Origin: Melioribacteraceae bacterium
GTDB taxonomy: Bacteria > Bacteroidota > Ignavibacteria > Ignavibacteriales > Melioribacteraceae
DNA: 64,000 nucleotides
Direction of reading: 5' to 3'
NCBI GenBank assembly: GCA_016927595.1
Contig: JAFGMI010000032.1
Span: forward strand, 1-64,000
This document shows, one piece after another, positions 9,394-18,600 of the stretch. The notes beneath the pieces are model-generated. The model did not search any database. It had not been told where the DNA came from and worked only from the letters and a program-made list of their open reading frames with translations. A program made the position numbers and the translations under genes. How positions within the stretch are numbered: position 1 is the stretch's first letter; each line of letters begins with the position of its first letter.

Positions 9394-10653
9394 CTATGTT
9401 TTTTGTTTCTTCTTTTTAGCTGCCGGGAATAAAATATTGTTCAATATTAATCTGTAGCCGGGCGAGTTTTTGAAAAGAGATAAATCTGTTGGGGGATCGC
9501 CCACGGCATGGGTATAATCTTCAGGATCATGACCGCCGTAAAAAGTAAAGGTTCCACGACCAAAATTACCGTGAATATATTTTACCTGGTTTGTGCCGGC
9601 ACGTTCGGCTAAAACATAAACGGATTTTTTCAGCAGCTCTTTTCTGAACATTGTTGTCTGCCCCATAAAACCCCTTATAACATTCACATGGTTTTGTATC
9701 AGCATTGTAGGTACGGGATCATATTTGGCGGAATAATCGAACAATGAAAAATAATCGTTGTTCTGATTTCCAATTTCCTGCGGCTGAATGTCTATATCGC
9801 TGTATTCATAAACCATAGGATTCATTTCCAGCTTAAAATTTTCAAATGCCAGCGTGTTTTCGAAATTCAGCTTTTCCTGAGCATCTGGATCGGGAGGATC
9901 GCCGTCGTACATTCTATCAGCAATATCAACACTTAAAGCGCTCAAAGCGATGTCGTATGAATCTGCTGCCGAACACATTGCAAACAAAAATCCACCCTCG
10001 GCTATGTAATCTCTTATATTTACAACAACCGCTTTCTCCATCTCCGATACTTTTGAAAAGCCGAGTATTTCCGCCTCCCTTTCATATAATAACTGCTGTT
10101 CTACATACCATTGTGCATTTCTGAATGAGGCATAGAACTTACCGTATTGACCTGTAAAATCTTCATGGTGAAGATGAAGCCAGTCGTATTTACTCAGATC
10201 GCCACGCAATATTTCTTTTAACCAGATTTTCGAATAAGGAACTTCCGCATAATCGAGCGCCAACGAAACAGCGTCGTCCCAGGGAAGGTAGCCTTCGGGA
10301 ACGAACACGGCGATTTCCGGCGCCTTTTCCAGCCTTACAACTTCCATGTTCTGATCCTCACTTTGAACGAGGGAATAGATCTCCACTATTTCGCTCCCTT
10401 TTACAATATCGAAAGCTACATCTTTAATTCTGCATGTAAGAGCCAGCTGATCGGTATAATCGAGCATGAAGGCACCGCCCCGGTAATTTAAAAGCCAGTC
10501 GGCAGTATGTCCCTTTTTTAATTCGTTGAACGTTACACCATAAGCTTTAAGATGATCAGTCTGCTTCAGATCCATATATATCAGTACTTTATCCTGAGCC
10601 GGTACAGACTGAAAATACAGCAGCGTTAATATTATCAGAAAACTCTTTTTCAT
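9394..10653 (-). CDS. Secreted protein of the Bacteroidota 'asparagine synthetase B' group
   Basis: A 419-residue exported protein; the signal peptide ends SVPAQ near residue 19. The opening KVLIYMDLKQTDHLKAYG, followed by WLLNYRGGAFML, matches a family often labelled asparagine synthetase B in Bacteroidota, but I see no AsnB synthetase domain and the label is probably misleading. The middle (FVPEGYLPWDDAVSLALDYAEVPY and the IAEGGFLFAMCSAADSYD stretch) looks like a flavodoxin/GATase-like fold of the kind seen in DUF4159-type proteins. The C-terminus is very basic (KKKKQKT). It is the first gene of a probable three-gene minus-strand unit with the GroES-like gene and zinc peptidase. The function is unknown. 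Confidence 0.7.
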   Translation of the reverse strand: MKKSFLIILTLLYFQSVPAQDKVLIYMDLKQTDHLKAYGVTFNELKKGHTADWLLNYRGGAFMLDYTDQLALTCRIKDVAFDIVKGSEIVEIYSLVQSEDQNMEVVRLEKAPEIAVFVPEGYLPWDDAVSLALDYAEVPYSKIWLKEILRGDLSKYDWLHLHHEDFTGQYGKFYASFRNAQWYVEQQLLYEREAEILGFSKVSEMEKAVVVNIRDYIAEGGFLFAMCSAADSYDIALSALSVDIADRMYDGDPPDPDAQEKLNFENTLAFENFKLEMNPMVYEYSDIDIQPQEIGNQNNDYFSLFDYSAKYDPVPTMLIQNHVNVIRGFMGQTTMFRKELLKKSVYVLAERAGTNQVKYIHGNFGRGTFTFYGGHDPEDYTHAVGDPPTDLSLFKNSPGYRLILNNILFPAAKKKKQKT

Positions 10654-10777
10654 TTCCCGGATTTAATTTTGTTTTATTACATCTCTAACTAAAAATTGTT
10701 TCACGGAGATAAGTTAATAAATTATTATGAAGGCTTTTACCATAAACAAACGCTCAATGAATTTCTCAAGCACATTT

Positions 10778-10808
10778 AAAATTAAAAAGGACATGCGGCA
10801 ACATGTCC
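10778..10808 (-). terminator. Intrinsic terminator after clpX
   Basis: Read on the minus strand, GGACATG, loop TTGCCG, CATGTCC forms a perfect 7-bp stem (10789-10808), followed directly by TTTTTAATTTT. It begins 27 bp past the clpX stop. This closes the Trm112-GlcD-TPR-ClpX operon. Confidence 0.88.
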
Positions 10809-10835
10809 CTAATAATAATTCCTAATAATCATACA

Positions 10836-12089
10836 CTATGCAGATTTACGGTCGGCTTCAATATAAATAGGCTGTGCATTGGTTTCAATAGTATCTTTTG
10901 TAACTAGACATTTATCAATGTTTTCTTTAGCGGGCAAGTCGTACATAACATCGAGTAAAATATTTTCTACTATCGATCTGAGAGCACGCGCACCCGTTTT
11001 TCTTTCCATAGCTTTTTTTACAATGCCGTTTAAAGCCTGATCATCAAATTCTAGTTCGACGCCTTCGAGCATAAACAATTTTTTGAATTGTTTGATAATT
11101 GCATTCTTCGGTTCGGTAAGTATGTTTTTCATCGCTCCCTCATCAAGAGAATGTAAAGGGGCAATCATAGGCATACGACCAACCAGTTCGGGTATGAGTC
11201 CGTACCTGATTAAATCTTCCGGCTGCACCTGTGCAATCAGATCGTCCTTTTCGATATGGTTTTTCTCGTTTATATCTGCATCAAAACCCATTGTACTTTT
11301 ATTTATTCTTGAAGCGATAATGGGGTCGAGACCGTCAAAAGCACCGCCGCATATAAAGAGAATGTTTTTGGTATTTATATTTATAAGGCTCTGTTCAGGA
11401 TGTTTCCTGCCGCCCCTCGGGGGAACTCCTGCAATAGTACCTTCCAGTATTTTAAGTAATGCCTGCTGCACTCCTTCACCGGAGACATCACGTGTAATTG
11501 ATACGCTTTCGCTTTTACGCGCAATTTTATCAATTTCGTCGATGTATATTATTCCCTTTTGAGCTTTCTCCAGATTATAATCTGCAGCCTGGAGTATTCT
11601 TACCAATACGGTTTCAACATCGTCGCCCACATAACCCGCTTCGGTTAAAGTTGTTGCATCTGCAATAGCAAACGGTACATCCAGAATTTTTGCAAGTGTC
11701 TGAGCAATTAATGTTTTACCGACACCGGTTGGACCAACAAGTAATATATTGCTTTTTTCTATTTCAACATCGTCAAGCTCGAAATACGAAGCGTTGGAAT
11801 TAATTCTTTTATAATGATTATAAACGGCAACCGACAATACTTTTTTAGCATAATCCTGACCAATTACATATTCATCAAGACTTTTATGAAGCATCTCGGG
11901 GGTGAGAGAACTTTTAGTGTTTTGTTTCGAACTAAAAGCCGCTATATTATTTTTTAAAATATCTACACTGGTTTTTATGCAAATGTCGCATATATATACA
12001 TCGGGTCCTGCAACCATGCTGGTAACTTCGCTTCCATCTCTGCCGCAGAAGGAACATTTTACCGATTTTTGATCATCTTTAGTGGTCAT
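10836..12089 (-). CDS. clpX: ATP-dependent protease unfoldase subunit ClpX
   Basis: ClpX is the hexameric AAA+ unfoldase that feeds substrates to ClpP. At 417 residues it is of normal length. The N-terminal zinc-binding domain has Cys at 12, 15, 34 and 37. Walker A GPTGVGKT is at 119-126, the GYVG pore loop at 152-155, Walker B IIYIDEID at 180-187, and the RKH loop (GGRKHP) near 226-231. The C-terminal small domain follows ([13 protein letters not shown]). The start ATG overlaps the stop of the upstream TPR gene (ATGA), which suggests translational coupling. No clpP is present in the window. The neighbours differ from the usual tig-clpP-clpX-lon order. Confidence 0.97.
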   Translation of the reverse strand: MTTKDDQKSVKCSFCGRDGSEVTSMVAGPDVYICDICIKTSVDILKNNIAAFSSKQNTKSSLTPEMLHKSLDEYVIGQDYAKKVLSVAVYNHYKRINSNASYFELDDVEIEKSNILLVGPTGVGKTLIAQTLAKILDVPFAIADATTLTEAGYVGDDVETVLVRILQAADYNLEKAQKGIIYIDEIDKIARKSESVSITRDVSGEGVQQALLKILEGTIAGVPPRGGRKHPEQSLININTKNILFICGGAFDGLDPIIASRINKSTMGFDADINEKNHIEKDDLIAQVQPEDLIRYGLIPELVGRMPMIAPLHSLDEGAMKNILTEPKNAIIKQFKKLFMLEGVELEFDDQALNGIVKKAMERKTGARALRSIVENILLDVMYDLPAKENIDKCLVTKDTIETNAQPIYIEADRKSA

Positions 12090-13960
12090 ATATTACTACC
12101 GTTGTTGTTCAACATTTGAATTAATTCTCTAGACCTGTCAAAATATAATGAGTTAGGGTAACTTTCAAGTATATTCTGGTACATTTCTGCTGCTTTTGGT
12201 ACATCGGATAATCCAAAATGATACACATTTGCAATTAAAAACATTGCTTTATCGGTAAAAATTCCACTCCGGTCTTTTTTTATAATATTTTGCAGCATTT
12301 CAATAGACCTATTGTATTGATCCAGAGCAATCATCATTTCGGTGTTCATAAATGATGCCATTATATTCAGGAACAATAAATTGTTATCGTTTGCGAGCTC
12401 ATCAAACACGACGGATGCGCTGTCGAATTTCATCCTTTCAGCATCAAGCATCGCAGCAGCGAATCGTGCAAGATTAACCGAATCTTTTATGCCGGTATTT
12501 ATTATCAGTGCCAGTTCAAGTGCGTCATTGGCAATATCGTCCCTCAGATTATTAGCAATACCGTTCAAAAGGTTAACCGATTTCTCAAACTCTGCGTTCC
12601 AGAAATAAATTTTTGCAAGATTGTATTTAATAAGGTTTTTTTGATGTCCGTTGTTAACAGCCGGTTTCATGGCTCCATTAAAACTTTGTTCTGCATTCTG
12701 AAGCTCTCCCAGGTAGATATAAATTCTGCCCTGTAGCTCCATTATATCGGTATAAAATCCCGATAATGTTTTCCGGTTCAGGAAAGGTTCAATAAGTTTC
12801 AGCGCTTTAAAAGGCTGAAGCTGTTTCTCGAATATAATTTTTGCAGCTCTGTAAGCTGCTTCTATTGATAAATCGGCACCTGATTGAAGATTCATCAGTT
12901 CTTTATAAGCGGTGACAGCCTGTTCGTATTTTCTGTTTATCGTCGTGTCAACAACAAAATATTTTTTCCAGGACGTATTTTTATTCTGCACATCTTTATT
13001 AATTGTGAATTCGAGAGTCTTTGCATATCCCATCTTCGAGTCATAATAAAACGGTGATTTAGGATAATTACTTATAATAAACTTGTAACAGCGGGAGGAA
13101 ACATTATACTGTTTCGCGAAAAACATTTCCTGTGCGAATTTATAGAGTAGTGCACCGTTGCTGCCAGACAAACTGTCAATTTCAATCGTGAGATTAAAAG
13201 CGTCTTCATAGCGGCCATTTCCCGAATAAACTGATGCAAGCAGTTCTTTAAATACAAGATTGTTATCTCTATCGGGAAATTGATTAATTGCATCAAGAGC
13301 CGCTTCAAATGCGCCGGGTCGGTCTATGTAGGCTGCGATTCTTCTCTTTGTAAGCTCGAGCTGCATGGGATCGTGCGATAGTATATTACAATACTCTATG
13401 GTGGCTTCTTTAAATTTCATACTGGCTGTGTAAATAGTCGCAAGGTCATATGAAAAAAGTTTCGGATCGGTTGCAGATTCTCTGCCCCGCTTCAAGATAT
13501 CTATTGCTTCATCAAAAGCCCTGTTCTGTATCGCATAATTGGCAATAATTCTGTAATTCATGCTGCCTGAGAAGGGGAGCGATAAAGCTCTTTCCCAGGT
13601 CTCAAATGCTTTTTCCCTCTGGCTCATAATATAATAAGTGGTTCCAAGCAACCCGTATTTGTTTACATCATTCGGGTTATCTGTTATCGACTTTTCAAGC
13701 AGGCTTATGGATTTATCATATTCTTTCTGATTCAGGTATAAATCATTCAGTGCAGTTAAGTAAGTCTGGTTCCAGGGCTGGAGAGCTAATAATTCTTTAT
13801 ATATTGATTCGGCTTTTTCCGGTTCGCCCGACCGTTCATACGTCTGTGCGAGTCTGAATTTATTCTCCAGTCCAACACGGTTTTCCTGGGCGCAAATATC
13901 CGTAATTAAAAAAACGGAGATAATTAAAACCGGAATATATTTTAAAACTGTATGCAGCAC
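12086..13960 (-). CDS. Secreted tetratricopeptide-repeat protein
   Basis: A 624-residue protein with an N-terminal hydrophobic signal ([21 protein letters not shown]), followed by TPR-like helical pairs over its whole length. Clear repeats include the [22 protein letters not shown] region, [40 protein letters not shown] and, at the end, [19 protein letters not shown]. It is likely a periplasmic or outer-membrane scaffold; no enzyme domain is visible. The GTG start follows the TAA stop of the upstream GlcD gene with no gap, and its own stop overlaps the clpX start, so all three are probably coupled. The specific role is unknown. A link to ClpX is suggested only by position, and a periplasmic TPR would not meet ClpX directly. 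Confidence 0.85.
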   Translation of the reverse strand: MLHTVLKYIPVLIISVFLITDICAQENRVGLENKFRLAQTYERSGEPEKAESIYKELLALQPWNQTYLTALNDLYLNQKEYDKSISLLEKSITDNPNDVNKYGLLGTTYYIMSQREKAFETWERALSLPFSGSMNYRIIANYAIQNRAFDEAIDILKRGRESATDPKLFSYDLATIYTASMKFKEATIEYCNILSHDPMQLELTKRRIAAYIDRPGAFEAALDAINQFPDRDNNLVFKELLASVYSGNGRYEDAFNLTIEIDSLSGSNGALLYKFAQEMFFAKQYNVSSRCYKFIISNYPKSPFYYDSKMGYAKTLEFTINKDVQNKNTSWKKYFVVDTTINRKYEQAVTAYKELMNLQSGADLSIEAAYRAAKIIFEKQLQPFKALKLIEPFLNRKTLSGFYTDIMELQGRIYIYLGELQNAEQSFNGAMKPAVNNGHQKNLIKYNLAKIYFWNAEFEKSVNLLNGIANNLRDDIANDALELALIINTGIKDSVNLARFAAAMLDAERMKFDSASVVFDELANDNNLLFLNIMASFMNTEMMIALDQYNRSIEMLQNIIKKDRSGIFTDKAMFLIANVYHFGLSDVPKAAEMYQNILESYPNSLYFDRSRELIQMLNNNGSNI

Positions 13961-15445
13961 TTAAACTTCCTTTAAGATTTCCGGATCAATTATATTACCG
14001 ATATTCAAAATCAAATTGGGATCAAGTGTTCTTTTGACCTTTGCCATTGCCTTCAGATTCTCGTCTGAGTACATCAGCTTCAAATAATTTCTCTTTAGTT
14101 TACCGATGCCATGTTCCGCGGAAACAGTGCCTTTCATCTCAACGGCTTTTTCGCACAGCCTGTGATAAATATTTCTCGCAAGATCATATTCATTCTGATT
14201 AACAGGCATCATGTTCAGATGAAGATGAGAGTCGCCTGCATGCCCGTAAACGATATATTTGATATTATTTTCTTCAACCAGTTTAGTAATAAAATTATAA
14301 TATTCCGGAAACTGATCTTTGGGCACAGCCGTATCGGTGCCTATCTTTCTTATCCCCTCGCGCGTAATATACTCGGTTACTTTTGATGATACTGCATGCC
14401 TGAAATCTTTGAACTTTTCTCTGTCCTTATCATTTGTTGCAATCCATGCAGTTTCAATATCGGCATTGTGTTCTGACAGCAGTTCGACCCACTTGTCAAG
14501 AAGAATCTCTTCAGTATAGTCATTGATTTCCTGTTCAAACCAGACGGCGGCGCCTGCATGAGCAGGAATCTGCGGGTATTCTTCTTTCATAAATCTGAGT
14601 GAATATTTATCGAAATATTCCAGTCCGAGCGCATTTATCTGATCCGGGCTGTCATCGTTATTAACCGACAAATCCACCGCCCCGGCAATAAAATTCAGCG
14701 CATCGTTCTCATCGCTGAAAAAAACCACACATGATAATATGTTTTCGGGTTTATCTATAAGTTTTAATTTAACCCTGGTTATAATTCCGAGCGTCCCCTC
14801 TGAACCGATAAACAGATCAATTGCATCCATTCCTGCTTTACAGTAGTAACCTGCCGAGTTTTTTGTATCAGGCATCCTGTATCGTGGAAGTTGAATAACT
14901 ATATCATCGCCGGAATCGGTAGTAAGTTTAAGAACAAAACCATCAGCGGAAATTTCTCCTCTTTTAATAGTAAACTTATCGCCTGTCGGAAGAATAACAT
15001 CCAGCTCTTCAACATAATCACGTGTAGGACCATACTTAAATGATTTTGCGCCGGAGGAGTTATTTGCTACCGTTGCTCCCAGGAAACAGTTTTGCTCGGT
15101 GGGGTCGGGCGGATAGAACAAACCTTTCTGCTCTATCATCGTGTGAAACTCACTCAGCAGCACACCGGTTTCTACAACAGCGTATTTTTGCTCTTCGTTA
15201 ATTTCAATAACCCGGTTAAGATTATTTGTTGAAATAACAATGCCCCCTTCGGGAACCCTTCCACCGTTCAAACCGGTACCGTTGCCAGATACAGTTACCT
15301 GCAGATTTTTTCTGTTAGCATCCTTAAGTATTTCAATAATGTCGGCTTCATTCTGCGGAAAATATACTCCTTCGCAGGTGCCTTTGAAGTTGGATGCGTC
15401 ATTAAGAAAATCCTGTATTTCAGAATTATCAGTTTTAAATTTCAT
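13961..15445 (-). CDS. FAD-binding oxidase of the GlcD / D-lactate dehydrogenase family
   Basis: A 494-residue flavoprotein that should oxidise a 2-hydroxyacid such as glycolate or D-lactate. The PCMH-type FAD domain is evident from TVSGNGTGLNGG at 51-62 and GATVANNSSGAKSFKYG at 123-139. The C-terminal FAD-linked oxidase domain shows GHAGDSHLHLNMMP and AEHGIGKLKR, the usual His-rich active-site signatures. It lacks a fused iron-sulfur domain, and no separate GlcF-like partner is adjacent, so the electron acceptor is unclear. It lies 61 bp downstream of the Trm112-like gene and directly abuts the TPR gene. The exact substrate cannot be assigned. Confidence 0.9.
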   Translation of the reverse strand: MKFKTDNSEIQDFLNDASNFKGTCEGVYFPQNEADIIEILKDANRKNLQVTVSGNGTGLNGGRVPEGGIVISTNNLNRVIEINEEQKYAVVETGVLLSEFHTMIEQKGLFYPPDPTEQNCFLGATVANNSSGAKSFKYGPTRDYVEELDVILPTGDKFTIKRGEISADGFVLKLTTDSGDDIVIQLPRYRMPDTKNSAGYYCKAGMDAIDLFIGSEGTLGIITRVKLKLIDKPENILSCVVFFSDENDALNFIAGAVDLSVNNDDSPDQINALGLEYFDKYSLRFMKEEYPQIPAHAGAAVWFEQEINDYTEEILLDKWVELLSEHNADIETAWIATNDKDREKFKDFRHAVSSKVTEYITREGIRKIGTDTAVPKDQFPEYYNFITKLVEENNIKYIVYGHAGDSHLHLNMMPVNQNEYDLARNIYHRLCEKAVEMKGTVSAEHGIGKLKRNYLKLMYSDENLKAMAKVKRTLDPNLILNIGNIIDPEILKEV

Positions 15446-15506
15446 GGTTGGAACTTCTGATTTATGGTGTGAAAATTCAAGTCAGGCAAGAAGAATTACA
15501 CCCGGT

Positions 15507-15722
15507 TCAATCTACCTCTTTGCCGTGCTTTTTCATTATTTCTTTCCAGGTTGCTTCATCGAGCTGTTCCGATTCATCAATCAACATAATCGGTATATCG
15601 TCCTCGATTCTGTAACGCCTTCGTGTTTTTTTATCTGTTGATACAAGGGTATCGCCGTCTAAAACCAAATCTGCCTTTGATTCCGGGCAGCATAATATAT
15701 CCAGTAATTCCTGACTGACCAT
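15507..15722 (-). CDS. Trm112-like small protein
   Basis: A 71-residue protein with the opening LLDILCCPESKADLVLDGDTL and the later motif YRIEDDIPIMLIDES, both typical of the bacterial Trm112/YcaR family. Trm112 proteins are small zinc-ribbon-like activators of methyltransferases in eukaryotes; the bacterial role is poorly known. Here the canonical CPxC knuckle reads CCPES, and I see no second pair of cysteines, so zinc binding has probably been lost. The C-terminal tail (EATWKEIMKKHGKE) is charged. It appears to be the first gene of the operon running to clpX. Confidence 0.85.
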   Translation of the reverse strand: MVSQELLDILCCPESKADLVLDGDTLVSTDKKTRRRYRIEDDIPIMLIDESEQLDEATWKEIMKKHGKEVD

Positions 15723-15959
15723 TTTAACCTCGTTAACTTTCCGGATTTAATCACTGCAAATATAATAAGGTTATGATCAAAATATCAGGTGATTAATTTA
15801 CAGGTTTAGCGGGCGGAGGATTTTTACATTAAAGGCAAGTATTTAAAATTACTGAATCTAATATTTCTGGTCCGGATCGGTCACTGCCTGTCCGGATTAT
15901 CAGTAGTTCTTACAAACCTGATATAGGGGCAAAAATATAAAAAGTCTTACAAAATAATA

Positions 15960-15986
15960 TTGACTTACTATACCATATTTTATAAC
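15960..15986 (+). promoter_or_regulatory. Possible sigma-70-type promoter of the toxin-antitoxin pair
   Basis: TTGACT at 15960-15965 is followed 15 bp later by TATAAC at 15981-15986, about 35 bp before the antitoxin ATG at 16021. The spacing is shorter than the ideal 17 bp; TAACTT at 15983 gives a 17-bp alternative. The rest of the 298-bp spacer (15723-16020) shows nothing else I can name. Confidence 0.35.
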
Positions 15987-16020
15987 TTTATACGCAATTA
16001 CTGCATGGTGGATAGAATAC

Positions 16021-16254
16021 ATGGAAACAGGTTATGTAACATCAAAGGGGCAGCTGGTAATACCGTCAAAGCTCAGAAGGAAGTTTGGAATTAAAGCAGG
16101 AACACGGGTTAATTTTTTTGAGGAAAATGATGGCATAAAAATTATACCGGTGACGTCCGAAACCATAAAAGCAAATATTGGTTTTCTGGGAAAAGACGGA
16201 CCGAATCTGCTGAAAGTGCTTATGGAAGAAAAAAAACGTGAGCGTGAATTATGA
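16021..16254 (+). CDS. vapB: AbrB/SpoVT-fold antitoxin (VapB-like)
   Basis: A 77-residue protein whose first 45 residues form a swapped-hairpin AbrB domain (VTSKGQLVIPSKLRRKFGIK, then GTRVNFFEENDGIKIIPV). The C-terminal tail (about 50-77, basic and charged) should bind and block the toxin. Antitoxins of this type usually bind their own promoter as part of a complex with the toxin. Its stop codon overlaps the ATG of the PIN-domain gene by 4 bp (ATGA), the usual coupling in vapBC operons. Confidence 0.9.
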   Translation: METGYVTSKGQLVIPSKLRRKFGIKAGTRVNFFEENDGIKIIPVTSETIKANIGFLGKDGPNLLKVLMEEKKREREL

Positions 16255-16649
16255 AACGTTACGTTCTTGACAGCTATGCACTGATAGCATACAGCAGAGA
16301 GGAAAGGGGAGCCGAAGCAGTTGCCGGAATTATTGATGACGGGTTGCATGAAAAAGCCGAACTTTATCTGAGCGTGATTAACTGGGGAGAAATATATTAT
16401 ATAACGCTCAGAAACTTTGATCTTAAAAGGGCAGACCTCTTCAAAGAAATAATAGCCAGATACCCGATTACTATTGTTGAAGCAAATAAAGAACTGACTC
16501 TGCAGGCAGCCCGGTATAAAGCTTATCATAAGATTTCTCTCGCAGACGCATTTGCTGCAGCTCTGGCAAAGATAAAAAAGGCTCAACTGGTTACCGGGGA
16601 TAAGGAGTTTAAATCGCTTGAAAATGAAATAAAAATTAATTGGATATGA
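16251..16649 (+). CDS. vapC: PIN-domain ribonuclease toxin (VapC-like)
   Basis: A 132-residue PIN-domain protein predicted to cleave RNA with bound magnesium. The acidic residues expected at the active site are visible: D7 in VLDSYAL, E47 in NWGEIYY, D99 in SLADAFAAA and D117 in TGDKEF. All are intact, so the toxin is probably active. Known VapC toxins cut initiator tRNA, other tRNAs or 23S rRNA; the target here cannot be read. It is coupled to the AbrB-type antitoxin by a 4-bp overlap. The 259-bp spacer that follows (16650-16908) holds only a doubtful 46-codon reading frame. Confidence 0.9.
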   Translation: MKRYVLDSYALIAYSREERGAEAVAGIIDDGLHEKAELYLSVINWGEIYYITLRNFDLKRADLFKEIIARYPITIVEANKELTLQAARYKAYHKISLADAFAAALAKIKKAQLVTGDKEFKSLENEIKINWI

Positions 16650-16908
16650 TAAAAGGATATCAATTTATGTGGAGGTTTAAAACTTTATCAATCGGTGATC
16701 CTGAAAGGAACCAACACAAAGCTATATTTCATAATTCAACAGACATTTCTGATAACGGTTTAAGTGGAATTGGTTATAAAGTAATTAACTGCCAGAAGAC
16801 AAGTTAAAAATTTTAATGCAAAACTGAGAGATAATATCCGGAATCATCAAATGGCAGCCGGGACTGTTATTCATTGAAAGTTTTCAATAACCAAAACCTT
16901 ACAGTATA

Positions 16909-18588
16909 TCATGAAGTCAGAATTTTTCCCGGTAGTGCACCTGTGTGTTCGCTGTTCTCAATCACTATCTTACCGTTTACAAGCACAAAAGGTATTCCAT
17001 CAGGATATTGATGGGAATCAATGAATGTAGCTTTATCCCGAATCTTATTGTAATCAAAAACTGTAATATCAGCCCATTTATTTTCTGCGATTCTTCCGCG
17101 GTCTTTCAAACCGATTTTATCAGCGGGCATCGAAGTCATTTTCCTGATCATTTCTTCAAGCGGACAGATATTTCGTTCGCGCACATATTTTGCTATTGCT
17201 CTTGGGAATGTACCATATGCACGCGGATGAGCGATGCTGTTACTCATCGGCGGATAGGGTGCATGAGCGCCTGCGTCGGATGCAATCATAACGCGGGGAT
17301 GTGCAAGAATTTTCTCGGTTGATGTTTCACTCATTCCGAAACCAACCATCGAAACTCTGCCTTCGGAGTTAACAAGCAGTTCAACAGCGGTTTCGAAAGG
17401 GTCTTTTCCAAGCGCTTCGGAAATGGCGAGTACCGAAGAACCCTTGAACCGCTCGTGTTCCGCGAAAGATGTTTTCGTGATAACTATGCCGTTCCACCCG
17501 CCGTCGAGATTGGACGCTTTCTTTTCCGCGAAGTCCCTGAGATCAGGCAGAAGGGATTTGTCCGCGAGCCTCTTCACAAAAGCCGTGCTGCCGCCGTCGC
17601 GCGACCAGAGCGGAAACATATTGGCGAGTCCGGTATGATAAGCAACGTACGTGTATCTGTCAGCGTGAACTTCCAGCCCCGAACCGACAGCCTCGTCCAT
17701 AAGCTCAAGCAGTCTTTCCGCCTTGTGCCAGTTTGATTTTCCCGAAGCTTTAAGGTGGGACAACTCCAGCCTGCATCCGGATTCTTTCGCGATTCTGATA
17801 GCCTCTTCAACGGCTTCAACTACGGTGTTGTCCTCGTTACGCATATGGGTAGCGTACAATTTAGCCTTGTCCGGAATAATCTTGCAAACTTCAATCAGTT
17901 CTTCAGTTGAGGCAAAACTTCCGGGTGTATATTCAAGTCCGGACGACACTCCGATTGCTCCCTCATCAATAGCTTTCGCTGTTTCATACCTCATACGTTT
18001 CATTTCATGGGGTGCAGGCTTGCGGTCGTTAAGACCTACGCACAACTCCCTTATTGTCCCGAGCCCGAGAAGAGTTGTTTGATTGACAGAAAACTTACGG
18101 TTGGAAAGCATATTCAGAAATTCACCCATTGATCCGTCCTTTAAAGTTATACCGTATCTTTCATTTACTTCATCCAGCTTATCCCTGCTCACAGGACCGA
18201 ATGAACCACCGCAGTTACCGCTTATTTCGGTTGTAACTCCCTGCCTTATTTTGCTTTCGCCTTTGGGATTATGCAGTACTCCCAGATCGGTATGTGTGTG
18301 GATGTCAATGAAGCCGGGTGTTACTTTTAAACCCTCGGCATTAATGATACGGTCGGCGGAAGCATCAGACAGGTTTTCAATGGCTATTATTTTTCCGTCT
18401 TTAATTCCCAGGTCAGCCCGGAATTCCTTTGTGCCGTTACCATCAATTACCATACCGTTCCTGATAATAATATCAAACGAGCTGCCTTTAAAAATTATTT
18501 TGGAATAATTATAAGAACCCAGCAGTAATGTTGAAGCTGTTAATAAAGATGTGTTCCCGACAAATTGTCTTCTGTTTATTTTTTTCAT
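16909..18588 (-). CDS. Tat-exported N-acyl-D-amino-acid deacylase (D-aminoacylase)
   Basis: A 559-residue amidohydrolase-superfamily enzyme that should hydrolyse N-acyl-D-amino acids. The N-terminus has a twin-arginine-like signal (NRRQFVG, 5-11, then a hydrophobic run), suggesting folded export. Metal-binding HTHTD is at 97-101 and the conserved cysteine C126 lies in GNCGGS. THMRNED and SHLK provide further metal and substrate residues, and ASDAGAH with AHPRAYGTFPR is typical of the D-aminoacylase family. The C-terminus restores the small beta domain (ADITVFDYNKI, VLVNGKIV). The gene starts 12 bp after the PPK2 stop, so the two are probably cotranscribed, although the functional link is not obvious. 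Confidence 0.92.
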   Translation of the reverse strand: MKKINRRQFVGNTSLLTASTLLLGSYNYSKIIFKGSSFDIIIRNGMVIDGNGTKEFRADLGIKDGKIIAIENLSDASADRIINAEGLKVTPGFIDIHTHTDLGVLHNPKGESKIRQGVTTEISGNCGGSFGPVSRDKLDEVNERYGITLKDGSMGEFLNMLSNRKFSVNQTTLLGLGTIRELCVGLNDRKPAPHEMKRMRYETAKAIDEGAIGVSSGLEYTPGSFASTEELIEVCKIIPDKAKLYATHMRNEDNTVVEAVEEAIRIAKESGCRLELSHLKASGKSNWHKAERLLELMDEAVGSGLEVHADRYTYVAYHTGLANMFPLWSRDGGSTAFVKRLADKSLLPDLRDFAEKKASNLDGGWNGIVITKTSFAEHERFKGSSVLAISEALGKDPFETAVELLVNSEGRVSMVGFGMSETSTEKILAHPRVMIASDAGAHAPYPPMSNSIAHPRAYGTFPRAIAKYVRERNICPLEEMIRKMTSMPADKIGLKDRGRIAENKWADITVFDYNKIRDKATFIDSHQYPDGIPFVLVNGKIVIENSEHTGALPGKILTS

Positions 18589-18600
18589 GGTTTCCTGCCG

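Noticed and set aside
16667-16807. A 46-codon frame on the plus strand after vapC
   Set aside because: No ribosome site, no recognisable sequence, and a length expected by chance.
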